64,000 bases of DNA from an uncultured Cryomorphaceae bacterium (GCA_913043005.1 CAJWKU010000006.1:1-64000); one strand, 5' to 3'; shown: positions 36,528 to 45,095, numbered from the stretch's first letter. Made by a program: numbers and translations. The notes: generated by a model not told the origin, from the letters alone.

Positions 36528-37724
36528 TTGAGAAATAAAAATTACGATTTTATAATAGTAGGAGGGGGTATTATAGGAGCATCAGCAGCTTATAAACTAA
36601 AAGTTAATTTCCCGAAGTCCAAAATATTAGTGATTGAAAAAGAAGTTCAATCATCTGCCCATCAAACAGGACGAAATTCTGGAGTTATCCACTCTGGACT
36701 CTACTATACTCCGGGATCACTTAAAGCAAAAACATGTATAAACGGATATCATCAACTGTTAAAATTTTGTCTTGATGAAAATATCAAGCACGAAATATGT
36801 GGGAAATTAATAGTTCCAAAGAATGAATCAGAATTACAAAAGTTAGAGTCTATATCAAAAAGAGGTCTAGAAAATGGTTTAGCTGGTATTCGTTTTGTGG
36901 ATAAAAAAGAAGTGAAAAAAATTGAGCCATATATTCATTCTACAAATGCACTTCACGTTCCTCAGACTGGAATAGTTGATTATCGAGAAATGACAAAAAA
37001 ACTAATTACAAGAGCAATAGTAGATAAAGGATCTTTTAGAACAAATTCCAGGGTTGTAGATATGGGAATTACCTCTAATAAATCATTTATTCGGTTGTCA
37101 AATGATGAGGTTATTTTTTCGGAAAAAATAATTTTTTGTGCCGGTCTGCAAAGTGATCGTTTGGCTAAAATCGATGGACTTTCTGATGGTATACAAATAG
37201 TTCCTTTCAGAGGGGATTATTATCAATTAAAAAATGAATCAAGATTTAAGGTAAAAAAACTAATTTATCCTGTTCCCAACCCTGATTTTCCTTTTTTAGG
37301 TGTTCACTTTACAAGAATGATTGATGGAACTGTAGAGTGTGGACCTAATGCTGTTTTTTCTTTCTCTCGTGAAGGTTACAATAGAACCTCATTTAACTTT
37401 AGAGATTCATGGAGCTCTCTGAGTTTTGAAGGAACAAGGAAGTTATTTGCATCAAATTGGCGCTTTGGACTTGAAGAGTATAAGTTGGCATTTTTAAAAA
37501 TCAAATATTTGGCTGAGCTTCGAAAAATTATGCCAAATTTAGAAGCTTCCGATTTAGTACGAGGAAGGTCTGGTATAAGAGCTCAGGCAGTAGATAAAAA
37601 AGGCAATCTAGTTGACGATTTTGTTATAAAAAAAGGTAGAATAGGCATTCACGTTTTAAATGCTCCATCTCCGGCAGCAACTGCCTCATTAGCTATTGCT
37701 GACGAAATCATGAATCATTTATGA
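36528..37724 (+). CDS. lhgO: L-2-hydroxyglutarate oxidase
   Basis: FAD enzyme that oxidises L-2-hydroxyglutarate, a side product of TCA enzymes, back to 2-oxoglutarate. 398 residues. N-terminal dinucleotide fold DFIIVGGGIIGASAAYKL, then the family signature HQTGRNSGVIHSGLYYTPGS with the GRNSGV(I/L)H(S/A)G motif, and KAKTCINGYHQLLKFC. The C-terminus has GRSGIRAQAVDKKGNLVDDF and NAPSPAATASLAIAD. The frame opens with TTG at 36528; no ATG is available before the FAD motif. It ends 9 bp from the convergent purB stop. Confidence 0.92.
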   Translation: MRNKNYDFIIVGGGIIGASAAYKLKVNFPKSKILVIEKEVQSSAHQTGRNSGVIHSGLYYTPGSLKAKTCINGYHQLLKFCLDENIKHEICGKLIVPKNESELQKLESISKRGLENGLAGIRFVDKKEVKKIEPYIHSTNALHVPQTGIVDYREMTKKLITRAIVDKGSFRTNSRVVDMGITSNKSFIRLSNDEVIFSEKIIFCAGLQSDRLAKIDGLSDGIQIVPFRGDYYQLKNESRFKVKKLIYPVPNPDFPFLGVHFTRMIDGTVECGPNAVFSFSREGYNRTSFNFRDSWSSLSFEGTRKLFASNWRFGLEEYKLAFLKIKYLAELRKIMPNLEASDLVRGRSGIRAQAVDKKGNLVDDFVIKKGRIGIHVLNAPSPAATASLAIADEIMNHL

Positions 37725-37733
37725 TTTTTTTAT

Positions 37734-39071
37734 CTAACGTCCAACAAAATTATGTGGAGAGAGCAAGATTAGTTCATCTTTAACTAATTGAGGAACGTTG
37801 AGAGTGTGAATGAAATCAGAAATAGTTTCTTTGTTAATTCTATTATTTGTTCTAGTTAAGTCTTTTAATGCCTCATAAGGTTTGGGATAGCCCTCTCTTC
37901 TTAGGATAGTCTGTATTGCTTCTGCTACAACTACCCAGTTATTATTTAAGTCTTGATCAATCTTCTTTTTATTAACAATAAGTTTTTTTAATCCTTTTTG
38001 GAGATTATTTAATGCAATTAAGCCGTGTCCAAAAGGTACTCCGATGTTTCTTAGTACCGTTGAGTCCGTTAAGTCTCTTTGAAGTCTTGATATCGGAAGT
38101 TTGATGGACAAGTGCTGAAAAATACTGTTTGCAATGCCAAGGTTTCCTTCGGCATTTTCAAAATCTATAGGGTTTACTTTGTGAGGCATTGCAGAGGAGC
38201 CAACCTCTCCATCAACAATTTGTTGTTTAAAATAATCCATGCTGATATATGTCCAAACATCTCTTGAGAGATCAATTAAAATTGTATTAATCCGCTTAAA
38301 ATTGTCAAAGTAAGCAGCAAGGTTGTCATAATGCTCAATTTGAGTTGTAGGATTTGACCTATCAAGTCCTAAATTCGAACAGAACTTTTCTGCAAAATCA
38401 TGCCAATCAATATCAGGGTATGCGGCGAAGTGAGCATTGAAATTGCCTGTCGCTCCTCCAAATTTAGACGAAAAAGGGATAGTTTTCATTAATTCCAATT
38501 GAGCTTCTAATCGGGCTATAAATACTCCCCATTCTTTTCCTAAACGTGTTGGAGATGCAGCTTGACCATGTGTTCTTGCCAAAATAGTTATTTCATGCCA
38601 TTCTTGGGATTGACTCTTTAAGGTTTCAATCAGATTTGAGATCCTGGGAATAAACTGTTCAAAGTGAAATGCTCTCAAGGAAAGAGGAATGGCAGTATTG
38701 TTGATGTCTTGAGAGGTTAATCCAAAGTGAATAAATTCGGATTGAGATTCAAGGCCCAGGCTTGAATATTTTTCTTTTAAAAAATATTCTACGGCTTTAA
38801 CATCATGATTTGTTGTCCTCTCTATTTTTTTTATTTCAAGTGCATCTTCTTCAGAAAAGTTTTGAACGATTTCTCTAATCAGTTTTTTTTCCTTAAGCCC
38901 TATGCCCTCGAGTGGAGTAATCCCAGTTTCTGAAAGAGCTATGAAGTATTCTACTTCAATATTTACTCGATATAATATGAGTCCAAACTCAGAAAAATAA
39001 GTCGAAAGAACATCAGTATGTTTTTTATATCGACCATCTAATGGTGACAAAGCTTTGAGTGTAGAATTCAT
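37734..39071 (-). CDS. purB: Adenylosuccinate lyase
   Basis: Fumarase-superfamily enzyme acting twice in purine synthesis (SAICAR to AICAR, adenylosuccinate to AMP). 445 residues. Motifs: LSPLDGRYKKHTDVLSTYFS, TNHDVKAVEYFLKEK, LARTHGQAASPTRLGKE, and the superfamily signature GSSAMPHKVNPIDFENAEGN with the catalytic Ser loop. Length and motifs fit the E. coli-like PurB subgroup. An HsdR-N-like gene lies 8 bp upstream on the same strand. Confidence 0.96.
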   Translation of the reverse strand: MNSTLKALSPLDGRYKKHTDVLSTYFSEFGLILYRVNIEVEYFIALSETGITPLEGIGLKEKKLIREIVQNFSEEDALEIKKIERTTNHDVKAVEYFLKEKYSSLGLESQSEFIHFGLTSQDINNTAIPLSLRAFHFEQFIPRISNLIETLKSQSQEWHEITILARTHGQAASPTRLGKEWGVFIARLEAQLELMKTIPFSSKFGGATGNFNAHFAAYPDIDWHDFAEKFCSNLGLDRSNPTTQIEHYDNLAAYFDNFKRINTILIDLSRDVWTYISMDYFKQQIVDGEVGSSAMPHKVNPIDFENAEGNLGIANSIFQHLSIKLPISRLQRDLTDSTVLRNIGVPFGHGLIALNNLQKGLKKLIVNKKKIDQDLNNNWVVVAEAIQTILRREGYPKPYEALKDLTRTNNRINKETISDFIHTLNVPQLVKDELILLSPHNFVGR

Positions 39072-39079
39072 TTCTGTAT

Positions 39080-39517
39080 TTAAAGCTCAAAGGTACCAAA
39101 TACAGGTAGTTTAGCATCTACTTCCTCTCCATTAGAGCGAAAAACTCGCCATTGTTTTCCATTTGTCAGTGCTCCCCAAGGTGCGTTAAGAGTAGTATTG
39201 TACCGCATCCACTGATCACAGACTTTGTCATCAAGAGGAATTTTATCCGCCTTACATTCAATAAGCATCCAAAGTTTACTATCGGTATAAATCGCAATAT
39301 CATATCGCCTTAACATTCCGTTAACCTGGATCCCTTTTTCAACCGAAATAGATTCTTTGGGGTATTTGCCATCTATTATTAATCTTCTTAATGCATCTTG
39401 TCGTACCCACTCTTCAGGTGTTGCCTTTACATTTTTCTTTCTGAAAGCATCCCATAAATCCTCAGAGTGAGGATCCATCATCGACATCGTTGCATGAAGC
39501 CATTTACGTTTTACCAT
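39080..39517 (-). CDS. Stand-alone HsdR N-terminal-like (PD-(D/E)xK) protein
   Basis: 145 residues. It resembles the N-terminal nuclease-like domain of type I restriction HsdR: VRQDALRRLIIDGKYPKESI, the Asp in RYDIAIYTDSK, and the E-x-K pair in MLIECKADK, then WMRYNTTLNAPWGALTNGKQ. All three PD-(D/E)xK acidic/basic positions appear to be kept. No helicase, specificity or methylase gene is near, so it is not a restriction system. I recall single-domain versions as common Bacteroidota housekeeping genes, often next to holA, which is not the case here. Function unknown. Confidence 0.8.
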   Translation of the reverse strand: MVKRKWLHATMSMMDPHSEDLWDAFRKKNVKATPEEWVRQDALRRLIIDGKYPKESISVEKGIQVNGMLRRYDIAIYTDSKLWMLIECKADKIPLDDKVCDQWMRYNTTLNAPWGALTNGKQWRVFRSNGEEVDAKLPVFGTFEL

Positions 39518-39531
39518 TATGCAAGGTTATG

Positions 39532-39539
39532 TACTTTTG
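39532..39539 (+). promoter_or_regulatory. -7 promoter element for the acyltransferase gene
   Basis: TACTTTTG is a perfect TAnnTTTG match ending 11 bp before the GTG at 39551. It supports that GTG as the start and implies a leader of about five bases. It overlaps the promoter region of the divergent HsdR-N-like gene. Confidence 0.45.
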
Positions 39540-39550
39540 TCGAGATTATT

Positions 39551-40336
39551 GTGAAGAAAAAAATATTAGCTTACCGAGATACTTTAGGTCATTCTATTTT
39601 TGCGAAAAGAATTGTTCTCTTTTTTTTTGGTTTAATTGCCTGGTATAGATGTAATTATGTTAATAAAACAACAATAAAAGGTGGTGGGTTTTTAAAAGAT
39701 CTGCCATCAAAAAATGTTTTATTTGTAAGTAATCATCAGACATACTTTATGGATGCTGCAGCACTTATTCTGATTTTTAGCCACGTTAAAAACAAAGTTT
39801 TTGATCGATCTGATAGATTTTGGCCTTTAGTTGTTCCTCATGTTAATGTTTTTTTTATTGCTGCCAAGGAGACCATGAAATCAGGAATCCTACCGAGACT
39901 TTTGGCTTTAGCAGGCTCAGTTTCCATAAAAAGAACTTGGAGAGAATCAGGTAAGGAAGTTAACCGCAATGCGGATCCAAAGGATTTAGATAAAATTAGA
40001 GATGCGATTACTTCTGGTTGGGTAATTACGTTTCCACAAGGTTCTACAAAACCGTTTATTCAGGGTAGGCGAGGTACAGCTCATATTGTGAAAGAATTAG
40101 ACCCTATAGTAGTTCCTGTTGTTATAGATGGTTTTCGTAGGGCTTTCGATAAAAAAGGCTTACGAATAAAAAAGGCCGGAACGCAGTTAAGAGTTGAATT
40201 TAAAAAACCCATTCAATTCAAATCAGAAAAGAGTGTTGACAATATTTTAGATGAAATTATGGATAAAATTGAGCAGTCCCCAAAGTATAATGCTTTTTGT
40301 AAATTTAGCACACTGAATAAAATACCGAAAGAATGA
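39551..40336 (+). CDS. 1-acyl-glycerol-3-phosphate-type acyltransferase with HX5D motif
   Basis: About 261 residues from GTG 39551. Earlier starts at ATG 39494 and GTG 39467 would read through the -7 element. The PlsC-like fold is shown by VLFVSNHQTYFMDAAAL (motif I) and ITFPQGSTKPFIQGRRGTAH (motif III). Motif I here is H-x5-D rather than the standard H-x4-D, a form I recall in other flavobacterial members. A membrane-associated hydrophobic helix (IVLFFFGLIAWYRC) precedes it. It would acylate lysophosphatidic acid or a related lipid at the inner membrane. It overlaps the next gene by 4 bp. Confidence 0.85.
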   Translation: MKKKILAYRDTLGHSIFAKRIVLFFFGLIAWYRCNYVNKTTIKGGGFLKDLPSKNVLFVSNHQTYFMDAAALILIFSHVKNKVFDRSDRFWPLVVPHVNVFFIAAKETMKSGILPRLLALAGSVSIKRTWRESGKEVNRNADPKDLDKIRDAITSGWVITFPQGSTKPFIQGRRGTAHIVKELDPIVVPVVIDGFRRAFDKKGLRIKKAGTQLRVEFKKPIQFKSEKSVDNILDEIMDKIEQSPKYNAFCKFSTLNKIPKE

Positions 40337-41109
40337 AACAGACTATATTATTTCTTTTAATAACAGGAGCCTCTTTGAGTTGCACCGATGGTATTTTACC
40401 CCAGCAATCTACTTTTGATACACGTAATGTCGTTTTAAACCACTTTTTTTATTTCAACGACGAAGTGATTGATACTTCGAAGATATTCACACTTGGTAAC
40501 TCGAGAATTGTTTTGAAGGATGTTTCAATTGCATTCGGCGGATATTACTTTACTGATCATTTAACGGATACAGTAACACCGAGTGGCATGGATACAACAG
40601 GATACTACTTTGATCCAAATGTAGCTTCTTTGAAAGGCGGTACCGCATCCAGGATTTTTAAATTGGAGAAGGGAGTATATCAAGGTGTTCATCATTTTAA
40701 AATGGGTTTAGATTCTTCTATCACATCGGATTACAGTGAATGGCCTGAAGGTCATCCTATGACTAGCCCTGCTCTTTACAGGGGTAAAGGTGAAGGATAT
40801 AATTCATTGTATATTAATGGATTGTACAAAGAAATAGGAGATACTACGAGTGCAGATCCAAATTTACCTTTTACATACAGAGTTTCGGATGAGGTTTTAG
40901 ATATTTGGTGGAGTAAACCAACTTCCTTCAATGTTGTTCCAAGTATGGATGTGAATGTAAATATTGTTTGGAATATCGACCGATTACTTCAAGGTTTGGA
41001 CCCCACAATTATTGATAATATTGAATGTGACTCTGGGGACCCTATCGATCTTTTACTCGCACAGTCTTTGGTGGCAAACATTTTACCTTCATATCAGATA
41101 CAACTCTAG
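40333..41109 (+). CDS. MbnP-like lipoprotein
   Basis: 258 residues. A signal sequence MKQTILFLLITGASLSC suggests a lipoprotein with Cys at residue 17. The body is beta-rich and fits the outline of the MbnP-like family: LNHFFYFNDEVIDTSKIFTL, an N-terminal strand block; a middle KGVYQGVHHFKMGLD strand; the WPEGHPMTSPALYRGKGEGY region resembling the HPxxxMyW...GY core; and a C-terminal VNVNIVWNIDRLLQGLD. MbnP-like proteins act in periplasmic copper handling (family knowledge), but the Trp/Met metal residues are only partly kept, so copper binding is uncertain. It overlaps the acyltransferase by 4 bp and precedes mpl by 13 bp. Confidence 0.5.
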   Translation: MKQTILFLLITGASLSCTDGILPQQSTFDTRNVVLNHFFYFNDEVIDTSKIFTLGNSRIVLKDVSIAFGGYYFTDHLTDTVTPSGMDTTGYYFDPNVASLKGGTASRIFKLEKGVYQGVHHFKMGLDSSITSDYSEWPEGHPMTSPALYRGKGEGYNSLYINGLYKEIGDTTSADPNLPFTYRVSDEVLDIWWSKPTSFNVVPSMDVNVNIVWNIDRLLQGLDPTIIDNIECDSGDPIDLLLAQSLVANILPSYQIQL

Positions 41110-41122
41110 TCATAGATAAAAT

Positions 41123-42484
41123 ATGAATGTTCATTTCATTGCTATCGGAGGTAGTGCAATGCATAATCTTGCATTAGCTCTCCATGAAAGGGGTGATGCT
41201 TTAATCACAGGAAGTGATGATGCCATTTTTGAACCTTCAAAATCCAGATTATCCACAGCGGGAATATTACCCGAAAGGGAAGGGTGGTATCCACAGAAAA
41301 TCCATAATGGCATTGATGTTATAATTCTTGGTATGCATGCGAAGCGGGACAATCCTGAATTATTAAAAGCGAAACAAATCGGATTGAAAATATACTCTTA
41401 TCCTGAATTCTTATATGAGTCAACAAAAAATAAAACTAGAGTAGTAATTGGCGGAAGTCATGGGAAAACATCTATTACGTCTATGTTACTTCATAGTTTG
41501 AAACACTCAAATTCAAATGTAGATTATATGGTTGGAGCTCGGCTAGAGGGCTACAAAACTATGGTAAGGCTTTCTACTGATTCCGAATGGGCTGTTTTTG
41601 AGGGTGACGAGTACCTGTCTTCACCAATAGACCTAAGACCTAAATTTCATCTCTACAGGGCTAATGTCGCTATTCTTTCGGGGATGGCTTGGGATCATAT
41701 TAATGTTTTCCCAACTTTTGAGAAGTATAAAATTGCTTTTAGTGATTTTCTGAAAAGTATGGAGCCCGGAGGAACGTTAATATATAATTCTGATGATGTT
41801 GAGTTAAAGGATTTGGTGCTTGAGGATAATAGTCCCATTAGAAAAATACCCTACAGCATTCCTAAATATCGCATTGATGATTTTAAATGGGTATGGTGTA
41901 CCCCTCAAGGCGATTTGAATCTTCATTTTATTGGCAAACATAATTTAAGTAATGCGGAAGGGGCAAGATGGTTAGCTCAAGAAATGGGAATTCAGGCAGA
42001 AGAGTTTTATGACGCAATATCTACCTTTAGTGGTGCAGAAAGACGTTTAGAGATATTAGGACGAGGAGAACATCGATCTGTTCATTTAGATTTTGCACAC
42101 GCACCAAGTAAGGTGAAAGCCACTGTTGAGGCTTATGTTGAAACATTTCCCAAGACAATAAAAATTGGACTTCTTGAATTACATACATTTAGTAGTTTAA
42201 ATCCTGACTTTATCTCAGGTTATCATGATGTTCTGAACGGTTTAGATCAAGCTGTAGTTTATTACGATCCAAAAGCAGTTGCTCATAAAAATCTGCCTGA
42301 GTTGGAAAAGAGTACTGTAGAATCTGTATTTGGCTCTGAGGTTAAAGTTTTCACCGATATTGATGAATTTCGAATTTTTTTTGACAAACTTCCGATTTCA
42401 TGTAACCTTTTGGTAATGTCATCTGGTAACCTTGGCGGATTTGATATTAGGGCATACTCCGAAAAATGGGTTTCAGAGAATTAG
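41123..42484 (+). CDS. mpl: UDP-N-acetylmuramate:tripeptide ligase (murein peptide recycling)
   Basis: Mur-ligase-family enzyme that reattaches recycled L-Ala-gamma-D-Glu-meso-Dap to UDP-MurNAc. 453 residues, as for Mpl. The N-domain is VHFIAIGGSAMHNLALALHE, the ATP loop VVIGGSHGKTSITSMLL, and the central motifs FEGDEYLSSPIDLRPKF and GMAWDHINVFPTFEKY. The C-domain has FSGAERRLEILGRGE and LDFAHAPSKVKATVEAY. The SHGKT form and GDEYxSS separate Mpl from MurC. Its 3' end overlaps the convergent gene by 4 bp. Confidence 0.92.
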   Translation: MNVHFIAIGGSAMHNLALALHERGDALITGSDDAIFEPSKSRLSTAGILPEREGWYPQKIHNGIDVIILGMHAKRDNPELLKAKQIGLKIYSYPEFLYESTKNKTRVVIGGSHGKTSITSMLLHSLKHSNSNVDYMVGARLEGYKTMVRLSTDSEWAVFEGDEYLSSPIDLRPKFHLYRANVAILSGMAWDHINVFPTFEKYKIAFSDFLKSMEPGGTLIYNSDDVELKDLVLEDNSPIRKIPYSIPKYRIDDFKWVWCTPQGDLNLHFIGKHNLSNAEGARWLAQEMGIQAEEFYDAISTFSGAERRLEILGRGEHRSVHLDFAHAPSKVKATVEAYVETFPKTIKIGLLELHTFSSLNPDFISGYHDVLNGLDQAVVYYDPKAVAHKNLPELEKSTVESVFGSEVKVFTDIDEFRIFFDKLPISCNLLVMSSGNLGGFDIRAYSEKWVSEN

Positions 42485-43149
42485 TTTTGAAAATCTAAAA
42501 TAGTGCTTAAACTCAAGGTCCAAATGTTTCTTACTATACCGTTGCTATTATTAGCCGCTATTTGAGGCCCAAAAGATATTTCGATTGGTTTTAAAGATAT
42601 TGGAGATTTTAAAAAATTGTTGACCCACATTTTTTTATTTAACCTCATTACACCAAATATTTTAAAAGATGGCATAAAAGCACTAAAGTCAATTATTTCG
42701 TTTGATAATCGATTAAGATAGCTACCCGAGCTAAAACCATAAGATACAAATGCTCCTATGTCAAAAACATGTTGAGATCCAAATAAAGAGCACTCTAGAT
42801 TCAATGCTTGAGAATACATGATATCTGTAACAAAATCGGGTTCAATTTCACTTTTTGCAACTTGTCTCATAAATTGAAATATGTATCCTGTGGAAAAGTG
42901 GGAATTTATGGGTGTACTCAGAGAGAAACAAAATACGTTTCCAGTGTTTTGATCTTCTACCTCCATAGCCATGGAGTTGATATTGTACTTTCCTGTTCCT
43001 AAGCCAAGTTTTATTTTTCTATTTTTTAAAATTGAAATTTTAGACTGATCAGTAGCTATTACTTCTTCATTTTGTTTTAAACTTTCTGTTGTAAAATTCT
43101 GAGCGAATGTGATGTAAGGAAAAAACAAAAGAAGAAATAAAAGTTTCAT
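42481..43149 (-). CDS. Secreted, probable small outer-membrane barrel protein
   Basis: 222 residues with a signal peptide (MKLLFLLLFFPYITFAQ). The rest alternates hydrophobic and polar residues in short strands (IKLGLGTGKYNINSMAMEV, FDIGAFVSYGFSSG, PIEISFGPQIAANNS) and ends in LSLSTILDFQN, which suits an outer-membrane beta-barrel of about eight strands. I do not recognise the family. It overlaps the upstream STAS-like gene by 4 bp and is the last gene of the pyrR-pyrB-small protein run. Confidence 0.6.
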   Translation of the reverse strand: MKLLFLLLFFPYITFAQNFTTESLKQNEEVIATDQSKISILKNRKIKLGLGTGKYNINSMAMEVEDQNTGNVFCFSLSTPINSHFSTGYIFQFMRQVAKSEIEPDFVTDIMYSQALNLECSLFGSQHVFDIGAFVSYGFSSGSYLNRLSNEIIDFSAFMPSFKIFGVMRLNKKMWVNNFLKSPISLKPIEISFGPQIAANNSNGIVRNIWTLSLSTILDFQN

Positions 43150-43484
43150 TCCTCTAATAGTTTTCTTTGAATTTCATCCATTTCAAAAAAGTCAATACTT
43201 TCTCCATAAGTCGGAACAATTGGGAGGTTCTCATTAAATAATATCATAAGACTTTCCCTAACAATAATTATGAAGCTGAGATCATCCTCTATCCTCTGAA
43301 ATTGATGGCGCATTAATAATTCTATATTTTGAAATTCTTCGACAGTTAAAAGATTTAAAATTATATGTCGGTTCTTATGTTTTGATGTAAGTATTTTTAA
43401 CTCATGAAAATCCTCAGAGCTATAGTAGTCTTCACCGAATTTTATATGAATGTAACTTGACTTGAGTTCAACTTTATATGACAT
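43146..43484 (-). CDS. Small STAS-like conserved protein
   Basis: 112 residues, no signal peptide. It resembles the short flavobacterial protein usually found upstream of ribonuclease Z: YIHIKFGEDYYSSEDFHELK, HIILNLLTVEEFQNIELLMR, SFIIIVRESLMILF, and the C-terminal IVPTYGESIDFFEMDEIQRKL. The alternating strand/helix pattern suits a STAS (anti-sigma-antagonist) fold, but the phosphorylatable Ser motif is not obvious. The usual rnz partner is replaced here by a barrel protein. It lies 2 bp from pyrB. Function unknown. Confidence 0.6.
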   Translation of the reverse strand: MSYKVELKSSYIHIKFGEDYYSSEDFHELKILTSKHKNRHIILNLLTVEEFQNIELLMRHQFQRIEDDLSFIIIVRESLMILFNENLPIVPTYGESIDFFEMDEIQRKLLEE

Positions 43485-43486
43485 TG

Positions 43487-44446
43487 TTATTGAACATTTT
43501 TTGTTTTGGAAGCAAGTAAATAAAGCACAGACATTCTTATGGCAACTCCATTTTGAACTTGATCAAGAATTATGGAATATTTAGAATCTGCTACTTCGGA
43601 GGATATTTCTACTCCTCTGTTTATAGGTCCAGGATGCATAATTAAAGGTATTTCCTTCAACGATTGCAATTTTTCCATAGTTATTCCATATCGCATTTGA
43701 TATTCGCGAATTGAAGGGAAGTAAGATCGATCCATTCTTTCATGTTGGACTCTAAGGATATTGGCTACATCTGCCCATTCTAATGCTTTTTTGATATCAT
43801 CAAAAATCTCAACATTAAGGGAGTAAATATTTCTGGGTATCAGTGTTTGTGGTCCACAAACAGCAACTCTTGCTCCAAGTTTTTGTAAGCAATAAATATT
43901 GCTAATCGCAACTCTAGAATGTGAAATATCACCAACAATCAAAATTTTCTTACCCCTTAAGTCATTTAATTTCTCTTGGATGGAGAAAGCATCTAAGAGC
44001 GCCTGAGTTGGGTGTTCATGAGTGCCATCTCCAGCATTGATTATTTGGGCGTCAATGTGATTGCTTAAAAACTTAGCTGAACCTGGTTCTGGGTGTCTAA
44101 GAACAACTAAATCTACTTTCATTGCAAGAATGTTTTTGATTGTATCCACGAGTGATTCCCCTTTGCTTAGTGAGGAGCTTGAGGCCGCAAAGTTTATTAC
44201 ATCAGCAGATAGACGCTTTTCAGCAAGTTCGAAACTAAGCCGAGTTCTGGTTGAATTTTCAAAAAATAGATTTGCTACGGTAATATCTCTGAGAGATGGA
44301 ACTTTTCTTATTGGCCGGTTAATAATTTCCTTAAACTTTTTTGTCCAATGAAAAATTAGATGGATATCTTCTGGATTTAAATCCTTGATACCCAACAGGT
44401 TATTTGTACTTAGTTCAGCGCTTTCCAGCATGGGAAGAGTTTTCAA
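43487..44446 (-). CDS. pyrB: Aspartate carbamoyltransferase catalytic subunit
   Basis: Makes N-carbamoyl-aspartate, the committed step of pyrimidine synthesis. 319 residues, normal. Motifs: FFENSTRTRLSFELA (carbamoyl-phosphate site, STRTR), GDGTHEHPTQALLDAFSI (HPTQ), and LIMHPGPINRGVEI. No pyrI regulatory-subunit gene follows, so this is probably the unregulated trimer form. The start overlaps the end of pyrR by 32 bp; a shorter start at 44431 still overlaps. The two are surely one transcript. Confidence 0.95.
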   Translation of the reverse strand: MKTLPMLESAELSTNNLLGIKDLNPEDIHLIFHWTKKFKEIINRPIRKVPSLRDITVANLFFENSTRTRLSFELAEKRLSADVINFAASSSSLSKGESLVDTIKNILAMKVDLVVLRHPEPGSAKFLSNHIDAQIINAGDGTHEHPTQALLDAFSIQEKLNDLRGKKILIVGDISHSRVAISNIYCLQKLGARVAVCGPQTLIPRNIYSLNVEIFDDIKKALEWADVANILRVQHERMDRSYFPSIREYQMRYGITMEKLQSLKEIPLIMHPGPINRGVEISSEVADSKYSIILDQVQNGVAIRMSVLYLLASKTKNVQ

Positions 44447-44969
44447 TCAATACTTTTGGGGAAAAATTATTAGACCATTCTAATTTAACACGTTCATCAG
44501 CAATGGCATCTACACGGTGTCCCGAATAATCGGGTTGAATCGGAAGTTCTCGGGAAAATCTGCGATCAATTAGCACACAAAGCTCTACTTTTAAAGGTCT
44601 ACCATAGTCACCTAAAGCATCTAAGGCAGCACGAGCAGATCTACCAGTATACAAAACGTCATCTATTAATATTACTCGCTTTCCTTCAATATGGACAGAC
44701 ATATCATTCGGATTGGCTTTGATCGGTTCGGTTCGCCTTCTAAAATCATCTCGATGAAATGTGCTATCTAGAGATCCACTTTGGACTTTGTCGATATTAA
44801 AATCTCGTTCTAATCTGGATATAATAGCACTTGCTAATTGCGATCCACGCGGCTGGAGTCCAATAATGACACTGTTATTCCATGGGAAATGAGTTTCATT
44901 TAGCTGACAACAAATTCTGTTCAGAGTAAAACCACTCTCTTTAGCATTTAAGAAAATTTTCTGCCCCAT
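44415..44969 (-). CDS. pyrR: PyrR-like uracil phosphoribosyltransferase / pyr regulator
   Basis: 184 residues, type I phosphoribosyltransferase fold. PRPP loop RVILIDDVLYTGRSARAALD, an N-terminal SVIIGLQPRGSQLASAI, and the hood region VLIDRRFSRELPIQPDYSG. PyrR converts uracil to UMP and, in Firmicutes, binds pyr mRNA to control attenuation. Here a -7 element ends 7 bp before the ATG, leaving no leader for an attenuator, so the RNA-binding role is doubtful at this locus. It overlaps pyrB by 32 bp. Confidence 0.93.
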   Translation of the reverse strand: MGQKIFLNAKESGFTLNRICCQLNETHFPWNNSVIIGLQPRGSQLASAIISRLERDFNIDKVQSGSLDSTFHRDDFRRRTEPIKANPNDMSVHIEGKRVILIDDVLYTGRSARAALDALGDYGRPLKVELCVLIDRRFSRELPIQPDYSGHRVDAIADERVKLEWSNNFSPKVLIENSSHAGKR

Positions 44970-44976
44970 CTAGAAG

Positions 44977-44984
44977 CAAAGATA
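44977..44984 (-). promoter_or_regulatory. -7 promoter element for pyrR-pyrB
   Basis: CAAAGATA on the plus strand is TATCTTTG on the minus strand, a perfect TAnnTTTG match that ends 7 bp before the pyrR ATG. Transcripts would begin within a few bases of the start codon. Confidence 0.5.
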
Positions 44985-45095
44985 AAATTTTGATAGCAAT
45001 GTTTTACACCAAAATCTTCGGATAATCGCAACGGGAGGAATCTCAGTCAAACGGGTGTTTAAAATATTTTATATCCTCAATGTTAATGCAGAGGC

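Noticed and set aside
39080-39517. Restriction-modification or defence island
   Set aside because: Only a lone HsdR-N-like domain is present; no methylase, specificity, helicase or other defence gene lies in the window.
44970-45095. PyrR-responsive attenuator before pyrR
   Set aside because: No hairpin pair or terminator T run was found, and the -7 element adjoins the start codon.
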